From Carboxylicivirga linearis (lineage in GTDB: Bacteria > Bacteroidota > Bacteroidia > Bacteroidales > Marinilabiliaceae), in the NCBI RefSeq assembly GCF_018271995.1, contig NZ_JAGUCO010000001.1, positions 186,001-250,000 on the forward strand: a DNA stretch of 64,000 nt. The letters run 5' to 3'. Below the pieces are notes generated by a model. That model did no database searches, had not been told where the DNA came from, and saw nothing but the letters and a program-made list of their open reading frames with translations. Position 1 is the stretch's first letter. The number at the start of each line of letters is the position of its first letter. Below, in pieces: positions 1 through 7,543 of the stretch. The translations under genes were made by a program, and so were the position numbers.

Positions 1-985
1 TAAGGGAAAATCCTTTAGTTTTCCCTATAAAACCAGAATTAGGGTGAACTGGCTCCAAAATGAGTTTTTTGTCAGGCCAATTGATGGTTGTTTTGTAGTT
101 TTCAAAAAAGCCCAACCCTAAAAGATTTAAACTTTTGGAAGCTGTACAGACTGTCACATCACTTACAGCAAAATCCGAGTTATTAAAGAATAAACTATCA
201 GTCTTATAATATCGATATGTAATTACCGAGTCTTCTTCGCCCAAACCTTTACTTGCCTGCCCAAGTATCCCTTTACTTAGGTATTTAATAGAATCGTTTA
301 ACACATCCCTTTCACTCAAAAACAGAGTACTGTTACTTCCCAAGTCAACCAAGACACTCTTTAATGGCCTATTTTCACCGAACCTAACTTTAGTTCTTAA
401 ATGATGACTTTTTTTATTTTCATTTAGTGGAATCTCAAAATAATTACTCCCAAACTCCAAATCATCTGGCCTCTTAGCGACAATAATTTGTTGTCTTTCA
501 AAATCTATCTGCCAAACAAAATGGTGCATGACGCCGATTCCTATAATACCACAAATATTCTCTTGACATTCGCCATCAAATACAATTTCTTTAGCATTTA
601 AATTATCAAAAGCTATTTTCCCAAATTGAATACTTTTTATATTTTTTATATGACCTAAGAACCAGTTCTCGGCGGCTCCTTGAGAAAGAGTAAACCCATT
701 ATTTTCAAAACTCATTTCTTCTGAAAATCTCTTGAAAACTATATTAGATGCACCACTATCAAGTATAAATGAACTAAAGGATTTACCCTCATTAACCTTT
801 ACATCTATAAGAATATGCCCTGAGCAACTATATCTAAAAGGGATAGTATCCGTAACAAATTCAGAACTTAACACTCCCTGATTTAATTTTTTAAAAGACC
901 TTGATATACTATATAAAAAATAGGCAGCTCCTACAAAGGTTAATAAAATTACAACGCTAGTAAGAATCAATACTTTTTTTATCAT
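1..985 (-). CDS. Retropepsin-like aspartyl protease, membrane-anchored (3' end outside window)
   Basis: Reading on the minus strand from an ATG at 985, the frame stays open for 328 codons to the window edge, so the C-terminus is missing. Residues 4-25 form a hydrophobic N-terminal anchor. Two aspartyl-protease-like active-site segments are visible: DSGAS at about residues 76-80 and a second DLGSNS at about 214-219. This matches the two-lobed retropepsin-like proteins common in Bacteroidota, which are predicted to be periplasmic or membrane-tethered proteases. The second motif has Leu where Ser/Thr is usual, so that lobe may be structural. The gene lies downstream of a peptide-export locus in the same direction. 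Whether it acts on those peptides is unknown. Confidence 0.75.
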   Translation of the reverse strand, partial: MIKKVLILTSVVILLTFVGAAYFLYSISRSFKKLNQGVLSSEFVTDTIPFRYSCSGHILIDVKVNEGKSFSSFILDSGASNIVFKRFSEEMSFENNGFTLSQGAAENWFLGHIKNIKSIQFGKIAFDNLNAKEIVFDGECQENICGIIGIGVMHHFVWQIDFERQQIIVAKRPDDLEFGSNYFEIPLNENKKSHHLRTKVRFGENRPLKSVLVDLGSNSTLFLSERDVLNDSIKYLSKGILGQASKGLGEEDSVITYRYYKTDSLFFNNSDFAVSDVTVCTASKSLNLLGLGFFENYKTTINWPDKKLILEPVHPNSGFIGKTKGFSL

Positions 986-1017
986 TAATTATATTAAATT
1001 TATCATTTGGATGGAAC

Positions 1018-1422
1018 CTAAGGCTTGTGCACAACTCTATATTGAATAACATATCTAAAGATCAAATAAGTTATAACCCCACTTACTATGGCAGAGACCA
1101 TATCCAAAGGGTCAAAAACTCCATGGAACCCGAAATAGCCTAGAAATTCATATAGTATAAAAAACACAACTCCTTGAATAATTATTTTGGATAGACCTAC
1201 TTGCTTTTTTTCTATTCCAAGACGATAACATGTATAGGTAGGTATCCCTATTATGCTACCAAGAGTGTCAGCTATATGAAAATCATTTAAATGGTTGCTA
1301 TATATAAATTTTCGATAAGTATAATTCAAAACTATGCCGGCAAGAAATAAAATTATAGCCGCAATAAAATAACCTACATGAGTAATAAATTTCGTTTTAG
1401 TTACTTCTTTTAATTCCTTCAT
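1018..1422 (-). CDS. Small four-helix membrane protein of unknown function
   Basis: A 134-residue protein with four probable transmembrane helices (about 13-33, 49-66, 78-98 and 107-128) and short loops. The overall size and topology recall GtrA-like or VanZ-like small membrane proteins, but I see no diagnostic motif and do not assign it to either. It lies between the double-glycine peptide genes and the retropepsin-like gene, all on the minus strand. The 60-bp gap to the peptide gene makes co-transcription possible. An immunity function for the neighbouring peptides would fit this position but is only an inference. Confidence 0.6.
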   Translation of the reverse strand: MKELKEVTKTKFITHVGYFIAAIILFLAGIVLNYTYRKFIYSNHLNDFHIADTLGSIIGIPTYTCYRLGIEKKQVGLSKIIIQGVVFFILYEFLGYFGFHGVFDPLDMVSAIVSGVITYLIFRYVIQYRVVHKP

Positions 1423-1482
1423 ATTAATTCGAATTAATTACTTTAAAGGAGAAACAAACGATGCTTCTCCTTTTATAAAATA

Positions 1483-1659
1483 CTATGGCATAGAGTTTTG
1501 CCATGCTTCTGCAGCTTCTGGGCTCATATCAGTAATCCATGACAGTGCATAACCAAGTGCGACCCAAATTTTTCTTCTCCCTCCATCAATATTAACAAGA
1601 TCAGAGTTTGATAACTCTATCAAATGTGTATTTTCTAATTCTAAATTAAACTTTTCCAT
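1483..1659 (-). CDS. Double-glycine-leader peptide 2 (bacteriocin-like precursor)
   Basis: A 58-residue precursor. The frame is open upstream to 1692, but the ATG at 1659 gives a normal-length leader. The leader ends LSNSDLVNIDGG, which fits the double-glycine consensus cleaved by C39 peptidases (hydrophobic residues at about -4, -7 and -12). The predicted mature peptide is about 31 residues starting RRKIWVALGYAL. It has no cysteine, an amphipathic Trp-containing first half and an acidic second half. A C39-peptidase exporter and HlyD adaptor are encoded 0.7-4 kb upstream on the same strand. The product could be a bacteriocin, signalling peptide or other secreted peptide. The sequence alone does not decide which. 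Confidence 0.72.
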   Translation of the reverse strand: MEKFNLELENTHLIELSNSDLVNIDGGRRKIWVALGYALSWITDMSPEAAEAWQNSMP

Positions 1660-1688
1660 TTTATTCTTGAATTTAAATTTTAATATAA

Positions 1689-1859
1689 TCAACTTCTGGC
1701 TTTATCCCATCCATACATAAAATCCTCCGCACAACCTTCCGGATCATTTAAAAAATCCCATGCCAAACCACCTAATACCCACCATATAATACCTCCCTCT
1801 ATCATCTTCAATTCCAGGGCATCCATCTCCTGAACGCCTAAATCATTTAAATTTTTCAT
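1689..1859 (-). CDS. Double-glycine-leader peptide 1 (bacteriocin-like precursor)
   Basis: A 56-residue precursor from the ATG at 1859. The leader (about 23 residues) ends MDALELKMIEGG, a good double-glycine processing site. The predicted mature peptide is about 33 residues starting IIWWVLGGLAWDFL, very hydrophobic and Trp-rich at its N-terminus, with one cysteine. An in-frame ATG at 1997 overlaps the stop of the HTH gene (ATGA) and would add 46 residues. I prefer 1859 because it gives a standard leader, and because the added stretch coincides with GC-rich palindromes. The gene ends four bases inside the open frame of peptide 2. With a single cysteine it is not an obvious disulfide-stabilised class II peptide. 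Confidence 0.72.
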   Translation of the reverse strand: MKNLNDLGVQEMDALELKMIEGGIIWWVLGGLAWDFLNDPEGCAEDFMYGWDKARS

Positions 1860-1897
1860 TTCACAAAATTTTAAGTTGTTAAAAAAGTTAATTTTGT

Positions 1898-2011
1898 GCC
1901 GGCTGTGGCCGGCGCCCCGGTGGAATGTACTTGCAAGGTTGTCCATCGGGGTATTTTGTAACGTTACATCTGCAATATTATAGTCTGTCAGTCTCATTTT
2001 TTGAGACTGAC
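1898..2011 (-). promoter_or_regulatory. Dyad-rich leader between the HTH gene and peptide 1
   Basis: Four dyads are packed into 114 bp. A perfect 10-bp stem (1987-1996 with 2002-2011, loop of five) spans the HTH stop codon. A perfect 12-bp palindrome TGTAACGTTACA lies at 1957-1968. A 9-bp stem with one mismatch joins 1915-1923 to 1943-1951. A 6-bp GCCGGC stem (1898-1903 with 1908-1913) is followed on the minus strand by an AT-rich stretch. The GC content is far above the surroundings. The arrangement suggests an operator plus an attenuator or processing site controlling peptide expression, but no function is demonstrated. Confidence 0.45.
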
Positions 2012-2320
2012 CAGATTAATTTCAGATAAGTTTGTGAGTAAGGTGTAACCTCCGCTTACTTTTAGCAAATCATTCTCCTGTAATTCCTTGGTATAAAAGC
2101 CACAGTAAAACGATACTTGACTGGTGTAGATATAGCTCTGACTAAGTACACTGTATTCGATGGGTGCTCCAAACTCTTTCATTACATCCAACACCCTGTG
2201 TAAAGATGCTTTTGATATTTGCAGTCGTTCTGCCAACTCGTTGGGAGTACCGGTTGCTTTGCGTTTAATTAAGCAATCAATGCGCTCCATTAGTTGAATG
2301 GTTTTGGTTAGTTTCGACAT
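1994..2320 (-). CDS. Small HTH regulator with a double-glycine-leader-like C-terminal tail
   Basis: A 108-residue protein. Residues 1-70 form a winged-HTH-type domain (HTH_11/DeoR-like), with the recognition segment NELAERLQISKASLHRVLDV at about 27-46. This type is frequent in Bacteroidota beside small secreted peptides. After the usual SYIYTSQVSFYCGF ending there is an extra tail, TKELQENDLLKVSGG, then 17 residues ending SLKK. The tail matches the double-glycine leader consensus of the two peptides downstream, so the protein could be a DNA-binding domain fused to a cleavable peptide. It lies 21 bp after the peptidase-transporter gene and its stop overlaps an ATG that reads into peptide 1. 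It is probably the locus regulator. Confidence 0.7.
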   Translation of the reverse strand: MSKLTKTIQLMERIDCLIKRKATGTPNELAERLQISKASLHRVLDVMKEFGAPIEYSVLSQSYIYTSQVSFYCGFYTKELQENDLLKVSGGYTLLTNLSEINLVSLKK

Positions 2321-2341
2321 AATACGTTAGGTTAAATATTA

Positions 2342-4504
2342 TTATTTACTTTCTTCATTTATCAATTGGGGCATTTGTTTTTGCCACATCTTATAGTATT
2401 TCCCTTTTTTATCGAATAAATTGAAGTGGGTACCTTCTTCAATTAATTTACCATTTTCGAGTACCACAATATTATCTGCATTCATTACAGTGCTTAAACG
2501 GTGTGCGATAACCACAATGGTTTTACCTTGCTTTTTTAAAGACTCGATGGTAGCCTGCACATAGCTTTCCGATTCAGAATCAAGCGAAGAAGTAGCTTCA
2601 TCCAATATTAGTACTTCAGGATTACGATACAAGGCCCTGGCAATTGCCAAACGTTGTTTTTGCCCACCACTTAAACTGGCTCCGTTCTCTCCCACATAGG
2701 TATTAAAGCCATTGGGCAAATTTTCAATAAACTTAAGTATGCCCAATTGATTGCATACCTCCAATATCCTTTTCATATCAGGCTGAAATTCTCCCACTGC
2801 AATGTTTTCAACCACATTGCCGGCGAATAAATCGAGTTTTTGAGGAACGCTGGCAATTAATTGCCGCAAACTCTCATTGTTATAGTAGTTAATATTGTGT
2901 TCGCCAATAGTGATACTACCTGCGTTTAAAGGATAAAGCTTTTGAATTAAGGCAGCTAATGTAGTTTTACCCGATCCGCTTTCGCCTATTATAGCGGTTA
3001 ATTGGGATTTGGGAATAGTAAGTGAAAAATCTTCAAATACATCAACACGCGTACCATAACTAAAGCTTACTTTGTTAAAATGGATATTACTCAACAAATT
3101 TATCTTTAATTCAATCTTATTCTCATCCGATTCTCTTTCCAGGTCCATTATTTCAAACAAACGATCTGCAGCAATTAGTGCATTTTGCACTGTTTTATTC
3201 ATTCCAATCAAACCAGCTGCAGGCGAAGTAAAATATCCGATTATTGCATAAAACGACAACAATTCGCCCGGGGTAATCGACTGATCAATGACAAAGTAAG
3301 AACCAATCCATAATAAGATGATGGTAAATAACCTGCTCAAAAATTCAGAAGAATTACCTGAGAAAATGGAATTTAACCCCGATTTATAAACTGTTTTTAA
3401 TAAGGATATAAAGCGTGTTTCGGTTTTAATATTGGTATAGTCTTCAAGCCCGAACTGTTTTATGGTGCGTACCGAGTTAAGCGATTCCACCAGCTGACTT
3501 TCTAAATCTGCTGCGCTTTCCATTACTTTACGTTCCTGTTTTTTATTCAGTTTATTAGCAATAAAATAGGTAAGGGCATATAATGGAACAACAATAGCCA
3601 TAATCAGAGCCAGCTTCCAACTGTATATAAACATTAGTGCAAATGAAAACAGTACAATAAAAATATTTACAACCAAAGTAACTGCTGTATCGTTAATAAA
3701 GGCTCTTATTTTTACAGCATCGTTAATTCGTGATATGATTTCTCCAACTCGCATGGTATCGAAAAATCGCTGCGGAAGTCGCAGTAAATGTTTATAATAT
3801 CCAAGTATGAGTTGCGCATCAATTTTTTGACCTGTTCGCAACATTAATACTGTTTTAGAAGCGCCTATAAACATTTGAAAGAGCAGTATAACTATCATGC
3901 CAACACTTAATAAATTAAGCAGATTGGTATTTCCATCAACTAACACATAATCTGTTATCTTTTGAATATAGATGGAAGTGGATAAACCCATTACGGTATA
4001 TAGAATGGCACCTGTAAGAGCCTGAATTACCATGCTTTTGTGTGGTTTCAGTAAAAAAACAAAGCGACTTAAATTGGAAACCTTTTCGTTACGTGAGATA
4101 AAATCATCATTGGGTGCAAACAATACCAATACGCCTGTCCATTTTTTTTCGAATTCACTTAAAGCTTCTCTATGATACTGTCCGTCTCCCGGATCCATAT
4201 ATTCAATCCAATTGTCTTTTACCTTGTATATAACTACATAATGCTGTAGTACTTCTTTCACAATTACATGAGCAATTGCCGGTATGGGTATTTTAGGTAA
4301 AGCATCAGTGCCTCCTTTTACTCCTTTGGCGGTAAAGCCCATTTTTTCTGCAGCCTTAATTAGTCCCAGTATATTGGTTCCTTTTTTATCGGTTCCGGCC
4401 ATTTGCCTGATGCGTGAAACGGGTAACTTTAGTTTATAATGTGCTGCAATGGATGCCAAGCAAACAGCTCCACAATCGGTAATATCTCGTTGTTTTATTT
4501 TCAT
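2342..4504 (-). CDS. Peptidase-containing ABC transporter (C39 peptidase, bacteriocin exporter type)
   Basis: A 720-residue processing-and-export ATPase. The N-terminal C39 peptidase domain (about 1-130) has Q5, catalytic C11 in ITDCGAVC, H88 in QHYVVI and D104 in MDPGDG. Six membrane segments follow (about 155-440), then an ABC ATPase with Walker A GESGSGKTT, signature LSGGQKQR, Walker B VLILDEATSSLD and the switch AHRLS. Such proteins cut double-glycine leaders in the cytoplasm and export the core peptide. All catalytic residues are present, so it should be active. The likely substrates are encoded just downstream. It lies 61 bp downstream of the HlyD gene, probably in one transcript. Confidence 0.93.
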   Translation of the reverse strand: MKIKQRDITDCGAVCLASIAAHYKLKLPVSRIRQMAGTDKKGTNILGLIKAAEKMGFTAKGVKGGTDALPKIPIPAIAHVIVKEVLQHYVVIYKVKDNWIEYMDPGDGQYHREALSEFEKKWTGVLVLFAPNDDFISRNEKVSNLSRFVFLLKPHKSMVIQALTGAILYTVMGLSTSIYIQKITDYVLVDGNTNLLNLLSVGMIVILLFQMFIGASKTVLMLRTGQKIDAQLILGYYKHLLRLPQRFFDTMRVGEIISRINDAVKIRAFINDTAVTLVVNIFIVLFSFALMFIYSWKLALIMAIVVPLYALTYFIANKLNKKQERKVMESAADLESQLVESLNSVRTIKQFGLEDYTNIKTETRFISLLKTVYKSGLNSIFSGNSSEFLSRLFTIILLWIGSYFVIDQSITPGELLSFYAIIGYFTSPAAGLIGMNKTVQNALIAADRLFEIMDLERESDENKIELKINLLSNIHFNKVSFSYGTRVDVFEDFSLTIPKSQLTAIIGESGSGKTTLAALIQKLYPLNAGSITIGEHNINYYNNESLRQLIASVPQKLDLFAGNVVENIAVGEFQPDMKRILEVCNQLGILKFIENLPNGFNTYVGENGASLSGGQKQRLAIARALYRNPEVLILDEATSSLDSESESYVQATIESLKKQGKTIVVIAHRLSTVMNADNIVVLENGKLIEEGTHFNLFDKKGKYYKMWQKQMPQLINEESK

Positions 4505-4565
4505 TAAATAATTTCTTCTTAAGTTTAAATAGGAACTGTCAACTATCTTTTTTTGCTTTTGGTAG

Positions 4566-5729
4566 TTAATTATTAGCCATCAGCTTGTTATTACTGACCA
4601 AATTCGGATTTAGCCAATCGTCTACCTTATCAAATAAAAGTTGATAAAGGGTTCGTTCAGTAAGTATAAAACGACCGGTTAATGACATCCCTTTTTTCAA
4701 ATGTCCTTTCTGACCTGTTTTAAGTTGCAAATAGTTAACGGGGAGTTGGCATCTCACTTTAAAAACAGGGCTGTTGTTAATGACGATAATGTCATCAGAA
4801 ACAGACATTACTTTTCCATGAATTAATCCCCATTGATTATAATTAAATGCATCTAACTGAATACGTACTTCCTGTTTATTTCGGATAAATCCTATATCTA
4901 CAGGGCTAACATAGCACTCGGCAATTAGCGCGTCTTCAGGCGATATTACTGCCAATTGCTGCCCCGGAGTTATAAAGCTACCCTCTTGTATGCCTGCTAA
5001 CTGGCCAATAGAACCGGTAATTGGGGCTGTAATTACATATTGCGTACTTTCTTTTTGCAATCTTTTAACCGAAGATTGAAGTTGTATGTTTTCAAGCTCA
5101 AGTCTTGTTTTTTCAGTTTGCCAACTATTTTGTATTTGCTTTTTATAAACATCTAGTTTTGAAACAGCAGATTCGTATTTATTCTTTGTTTGCAAATATT
5201 CCATTTCGGCAATTACCAGTTCATTGTATAGTTGATCAGCCATATCGTATTCCTTTTTCAGAATATCAATAGCAATCTTCATTTCATTAATGTTGGCTGA
5301 ATATTGTGTCAGTTCTAAATTGTACCTGTTGCTTCGTACTGTTTGTTTTCCAATAATTAAAGAGCTTAAATCATTGATAAAGACATCATTTTCGCTGAGT
5401 TGCTTTTTTGCCAGGATTATTTGCTCAAGCAAAGGTTCATCTACCAGCTTTAACAAGGTATCACCCATATGTACCAGTTTGCCATCGCCTAAATTGCTAT
5501 AGGCGACGAGCCCTGCAATAGAGCTTTGAATTTGACTGCTTTCAATGGGTGTACGAATAATTCCACGGCTTTGTGTTGTTATTTCTACTGTAATTAAAGG
5601 TAATATCCCAATCAGAATTATTAATAAAATTACAATGGACAGGTATATCAGTTGAAAAGGTTTGCTATGCTTATAGAAATGCATCTCTGCCGAATGATTG
5701 ATGATTTCGGAAGGGAAAATTTTTTTCAT
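4566..5729 (-). CDS. HlyD-family periplasmic adaptor (membrane fusion protein)
   Basis: A 387-residue protein with a single transmembrane segment at about 27-49, a biotinyl-lipoyl-like half (about 60-100), a long coiled-coil hairpin (about 100-215), the second lipoyl half with APITGSIGQL at about 235, and a beta-barrel domain. This is the usual adaptor that links a peptidase-ABC exporter to an outer-membrane TolC-type channel. No channel gene is in view, so a generic TolC is presumably used. It is the first gene of the export operon. No clear promoter is seen in the 180 bp upstream apart from a TATACCTTTG string that lies in the loop of a hairpin. Confidence 0.9.
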   Translation of the reverse strand: MKKIFPSEIINHSAEMHFYKHSKPFQLIYLSIVILLIILIGILPLITVEITTQSRGIIRTPIESSQIQSSIAGLVAYSNLGDGKLVHMGDTLLKLVDEPLLEQIILAKKQLSENDVFINDLSSLIIGKQTVRSNRYNLELTQYSANINEMKIAIDILKKEYDMADQLYNELVIAEMEYLQTKNKYESAVSKLDVYKKQIQNSWQTEKTRLELENIQLQSSVKRLQKESTQYVITAPITGSIGQLAGIQEGSFITPGQQLAVISPEDALIAECYVSPVDIGFIRNKQEVRIQLDAFNYNQWGLIHGKVMSVSDDIIVINNSPVFKVRCQLPVNYLQLKTGQKGHLKKGMSLTGRFILTERTLYQLLFDKVDDWLNPNLVSNNKLMANN

Positions 5730-5859
5730 AATTATATTTGAAATAGACTAGGTTGTTTTGAATTATAGACCATGGGGCATAAGTTTGGCTAATGCGCGTT
5801 ACTTATACCATCATAATCAGTGATGAAAAAAAATAATGACGTATTATTATTCATATATG

Positions 5860-5903
5860 GGCACCGAGTACTATTAGCCAAAGGTATAATAGCACCCGAT
5901 GCC
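5860..5903 (-). repeat. 17-bp hairpin with G-U wobble pairs after the unknown gene
   Basis: The arms 5860-5876 and 5887-5903 pair along 17 positions with a 10-base loop. On the minus strand all 17 positions pair, three of them as G-U. On the plus strand the same three are mismatches. This points to a structure made in minus-strand RNA. It begins a few bases past the stop of the unknown gene and lacks a T tract. The right arm and loop also form the left half of an inverted repeat with 6586-6604. Confidence 0.6.
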
Positions 5904-5911
5904 TGGTATTT

Positions 5912-6556
5912 TTACCTGTCAACAATAATGCGCAGGCTTTTATACTGGTTTAAAAATTCGGGATGGGTAATACCAATCATTTCCATTATTAAATCGAGTT
6001 TGCCTTTTAGTAGATCGTCGGCTTGGTCCATTAAGGCTTCTAATTGTTCGCCGGCACCTTTGCGTTCTACAATGGCACTGCGCACATTGGTTTGTTTAGA
6101 TGCAAAAACATCTAACGCGCTTTGTATTTCTGCCAGTTTTTCGTCTGATAAATTATATACTTCACCTCTGGCTAAGGTTTCTTGCGCATGGCCAATTACC
6201 TTCTGTGCACGTGCAATGGTGGTTTGCTCAGTTACCTGTTTTAACTGTGTTACGGTAAAGTCAACATCGTTTAGCAGCACAACATCATTATTAAATGAGG
6301 CATGTAGTTTTAAAATGCTAATAAGGTCGAGGGTAAGTTTAACCAGTAGCTCCCGGGCTTCTTTTTTGCTTTGGGTTTGGCTGGTCGACTTTAGTTCGGT
6401 TGCCTCATTCTGTTTGCTAATCTCAGTTAACAAATTTTCATATTCAGCCAAGGTATCGGCAAAGCCGGGTATGGCACTAAATTTCTCAAGAATGGTTTTT
6501 ACCCATTCTAACACCACTTTGTACATTTTAAAGTGTTGGTTCTGGCGTTTATCCAT
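5912..6556 (-). CDS. Conserved-looking helical protein of unknown function
   Basis: A 214-residue protein from the ATG at 6556. The frame is open to 6592, but MDKRQNQHFKMYK is the natural start. It is predicted to be almost all helical, without a signal peptide, cysteines or membrane segments, and has heptad-like stretches near KEARELLVKL and DQADDLLKGKLDL. I recall similar helical proteins of about 200 residues with unknown function in Bacteroidota, but cannot name a family. The gene stands alone and is bracketed by a 19-bp inverted repeat (5880-5905 and 6586-6604), which raises the possibility that it moved as a unit. Confidence 0.6.
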   Translation of the reverse strand: MDKRQNQHFKMYKVVLEWVKTILEKFSAIPGFADTLAEYENLLTEISKQNEATELKSTSQTQSKKEARELLVKLTLDLISILKLHASFNNDVVLLNDVDFTVTQLKQVTEQTTIARAQKVIGHAQETLARGEVYNLSDEKLAEIQSALDVFASKQTNVRSAIVERKGAGEQLEALMDQADDLLKGKLDLIMEMIGITHPEFLNQYKSLRIIVDR

Positions 6557-6585
6557 AATCGAATAATTAAAAATTAAATAAGTTG

Positions 6586-6604
6586 CAGGCATCGTTATAC
6601 CTTT
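6586..6604 (+). repeat. Right arm of inverted repeat flanking the unknown gene
   Basis: CAGGCATCGTTATACCTTT at 6586-6604 is the reverse complement of AAAGGTATAA (5880-5889) plus CGATGCCTG (5897-5905). In the left copy these two blocks are separated by a 7-bp insertion, tagcacc. The two arms enclose the 214-codon gene and little else (about 725 bp in total). No target-site duplication is evident. Confidence 0.5.
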
Positions 6605-6683
6605 CTCAGTTAGTCTTATCCCTTTTTAATTATCATCCCTTTTACTCCTCAATAAAAAAGATATTTTTTCGATGTAACAGTCC

Positions 6684-6910
6684 ATTATTTCACTGCAATC
6701 AGACATTATGGCAGTGTTAACCTCTGTTATTTGATTGTGACCTGACATTATTTACATATAAATGTGTATTATTTGAATGTGCGGTATATTATTTCATTGC
6801 AACCTGACATTATGGCGGTGTTAACCTCTATTATTTGATTGTAACCTGACATTATTTCTATGTAAATGCGTATTATTTGAATGTATGGTATATTATTTCA
6901 GTGTGAACAC
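6684..6910. repeat. Nested tandem repeat: 104-bp unit built of five ~21-bp subunits
   Basis: Two full 104-bp copies (6684-6787 and 6788-6891) agree at roughly 88% of positions, and a third starts at 6892 before decaying. Each copy divides into subunits of 21, 21, 21, 21 and 20 bp. Each subunit begins with a variant of ATTATTT and often ends CTGAC. All frames contain stops, so it is non-coding. The 21-bp period equals about two helical turns, so the ATTATTT boxes lie on one face of the DNA. There are no unique spacers, so this is not a CRISPR array. Function is unknown. Confidence 0.8.
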
Positions 6911-7543
6911 TAATTGTTTAACCATTAGATTGTATTATTTGATTGTGATCAATGGTTATTCTACATTCAATCATAATTATTTCATTTGTCTTTTATACTA
7001 TTTGAGTGCTTGCCAGTTTGTTTTTACTAGTTGTAAATGGTTTACTAATTTATAAAAGTATTATAGTGGTTAATAGGTTTTGTGTTTAAGTTTTTATTTT
7101 ATTGCTGTATATTCTGGTTGGCATCATCTTTAATGATGTTTTAAACTGCATATGTACAAACAACGATAGTGAGTGTAGCATTGGTAATACTCTGCTGTTT
7201 TTTTAAACCAATAGCAAGATAATAATAATATTTAGTTATCAAAATAATAGAATTTTCGAGGTTCTACAGATAGATTGAAGGTAAGAAATTGGAATCCACT
7301 GTTTTGTTAATGTTTCGCAATATGATAGATAATGATAAATAAAAATGTCCATATCAAGAAAAAAGGCTTGTTTGCCAGTAAAAGCAATGCACTTATAAGG
7401 GTTTTTATTAAACTGATAATATTTTGTGCTGATAATAATGTAGACACAATTATCTCTCTTCCGTTGTTTGATAAACTAAGGCGAGTAGTTTCGTTAGTAA
7501 CTATAACTAGCAAGGCTAGTCTTTTAAAATATAGCTTACAATG
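6911..7543. other. AT-rich intergenic stretch without a supportable gene
   Basis: Decayed ATTATTTGATTGT-like boxes continue to about 7010. After that I see only AT-rich DNA and short overlapping frames with no family resemblance. A small ACTAGC-AAG-GCTAGT hairpin lies at 7506-7520, downstream of the lipoprotein gene on the minus strand, and could be a weak terminator. Confidence 0.5.

Noticed and set aside
1860-1997. A 46-codon N-terminal extension of peptide 1 starting at an ATG that overlaps the HTH stop
   Set aside because: The extended leader would be far too long for a double-glycine precursor, and the stretch is made of palindromes. It is kept only as an alternative.
5879-5886. TATACCTTTG as a promoter for the HlyD operon
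   Set aside because: It lies in the loop of a conserved-looking hairpin and lacks a -33 TTTG at the right spacing, so it is more likely structural.
5820-6566. A 248-codon open frame on the plus strand
   Set aside because: It is the antisense of the unknown 214-codon gene and its product is low-complexity Ser/Cys-rich without resemblance to any family.
6684-6910. Possible CRISPR array
   Set aside because: The 21-bp units are contiguous and degenerate, with no unique spacers and no cas genes nearby.
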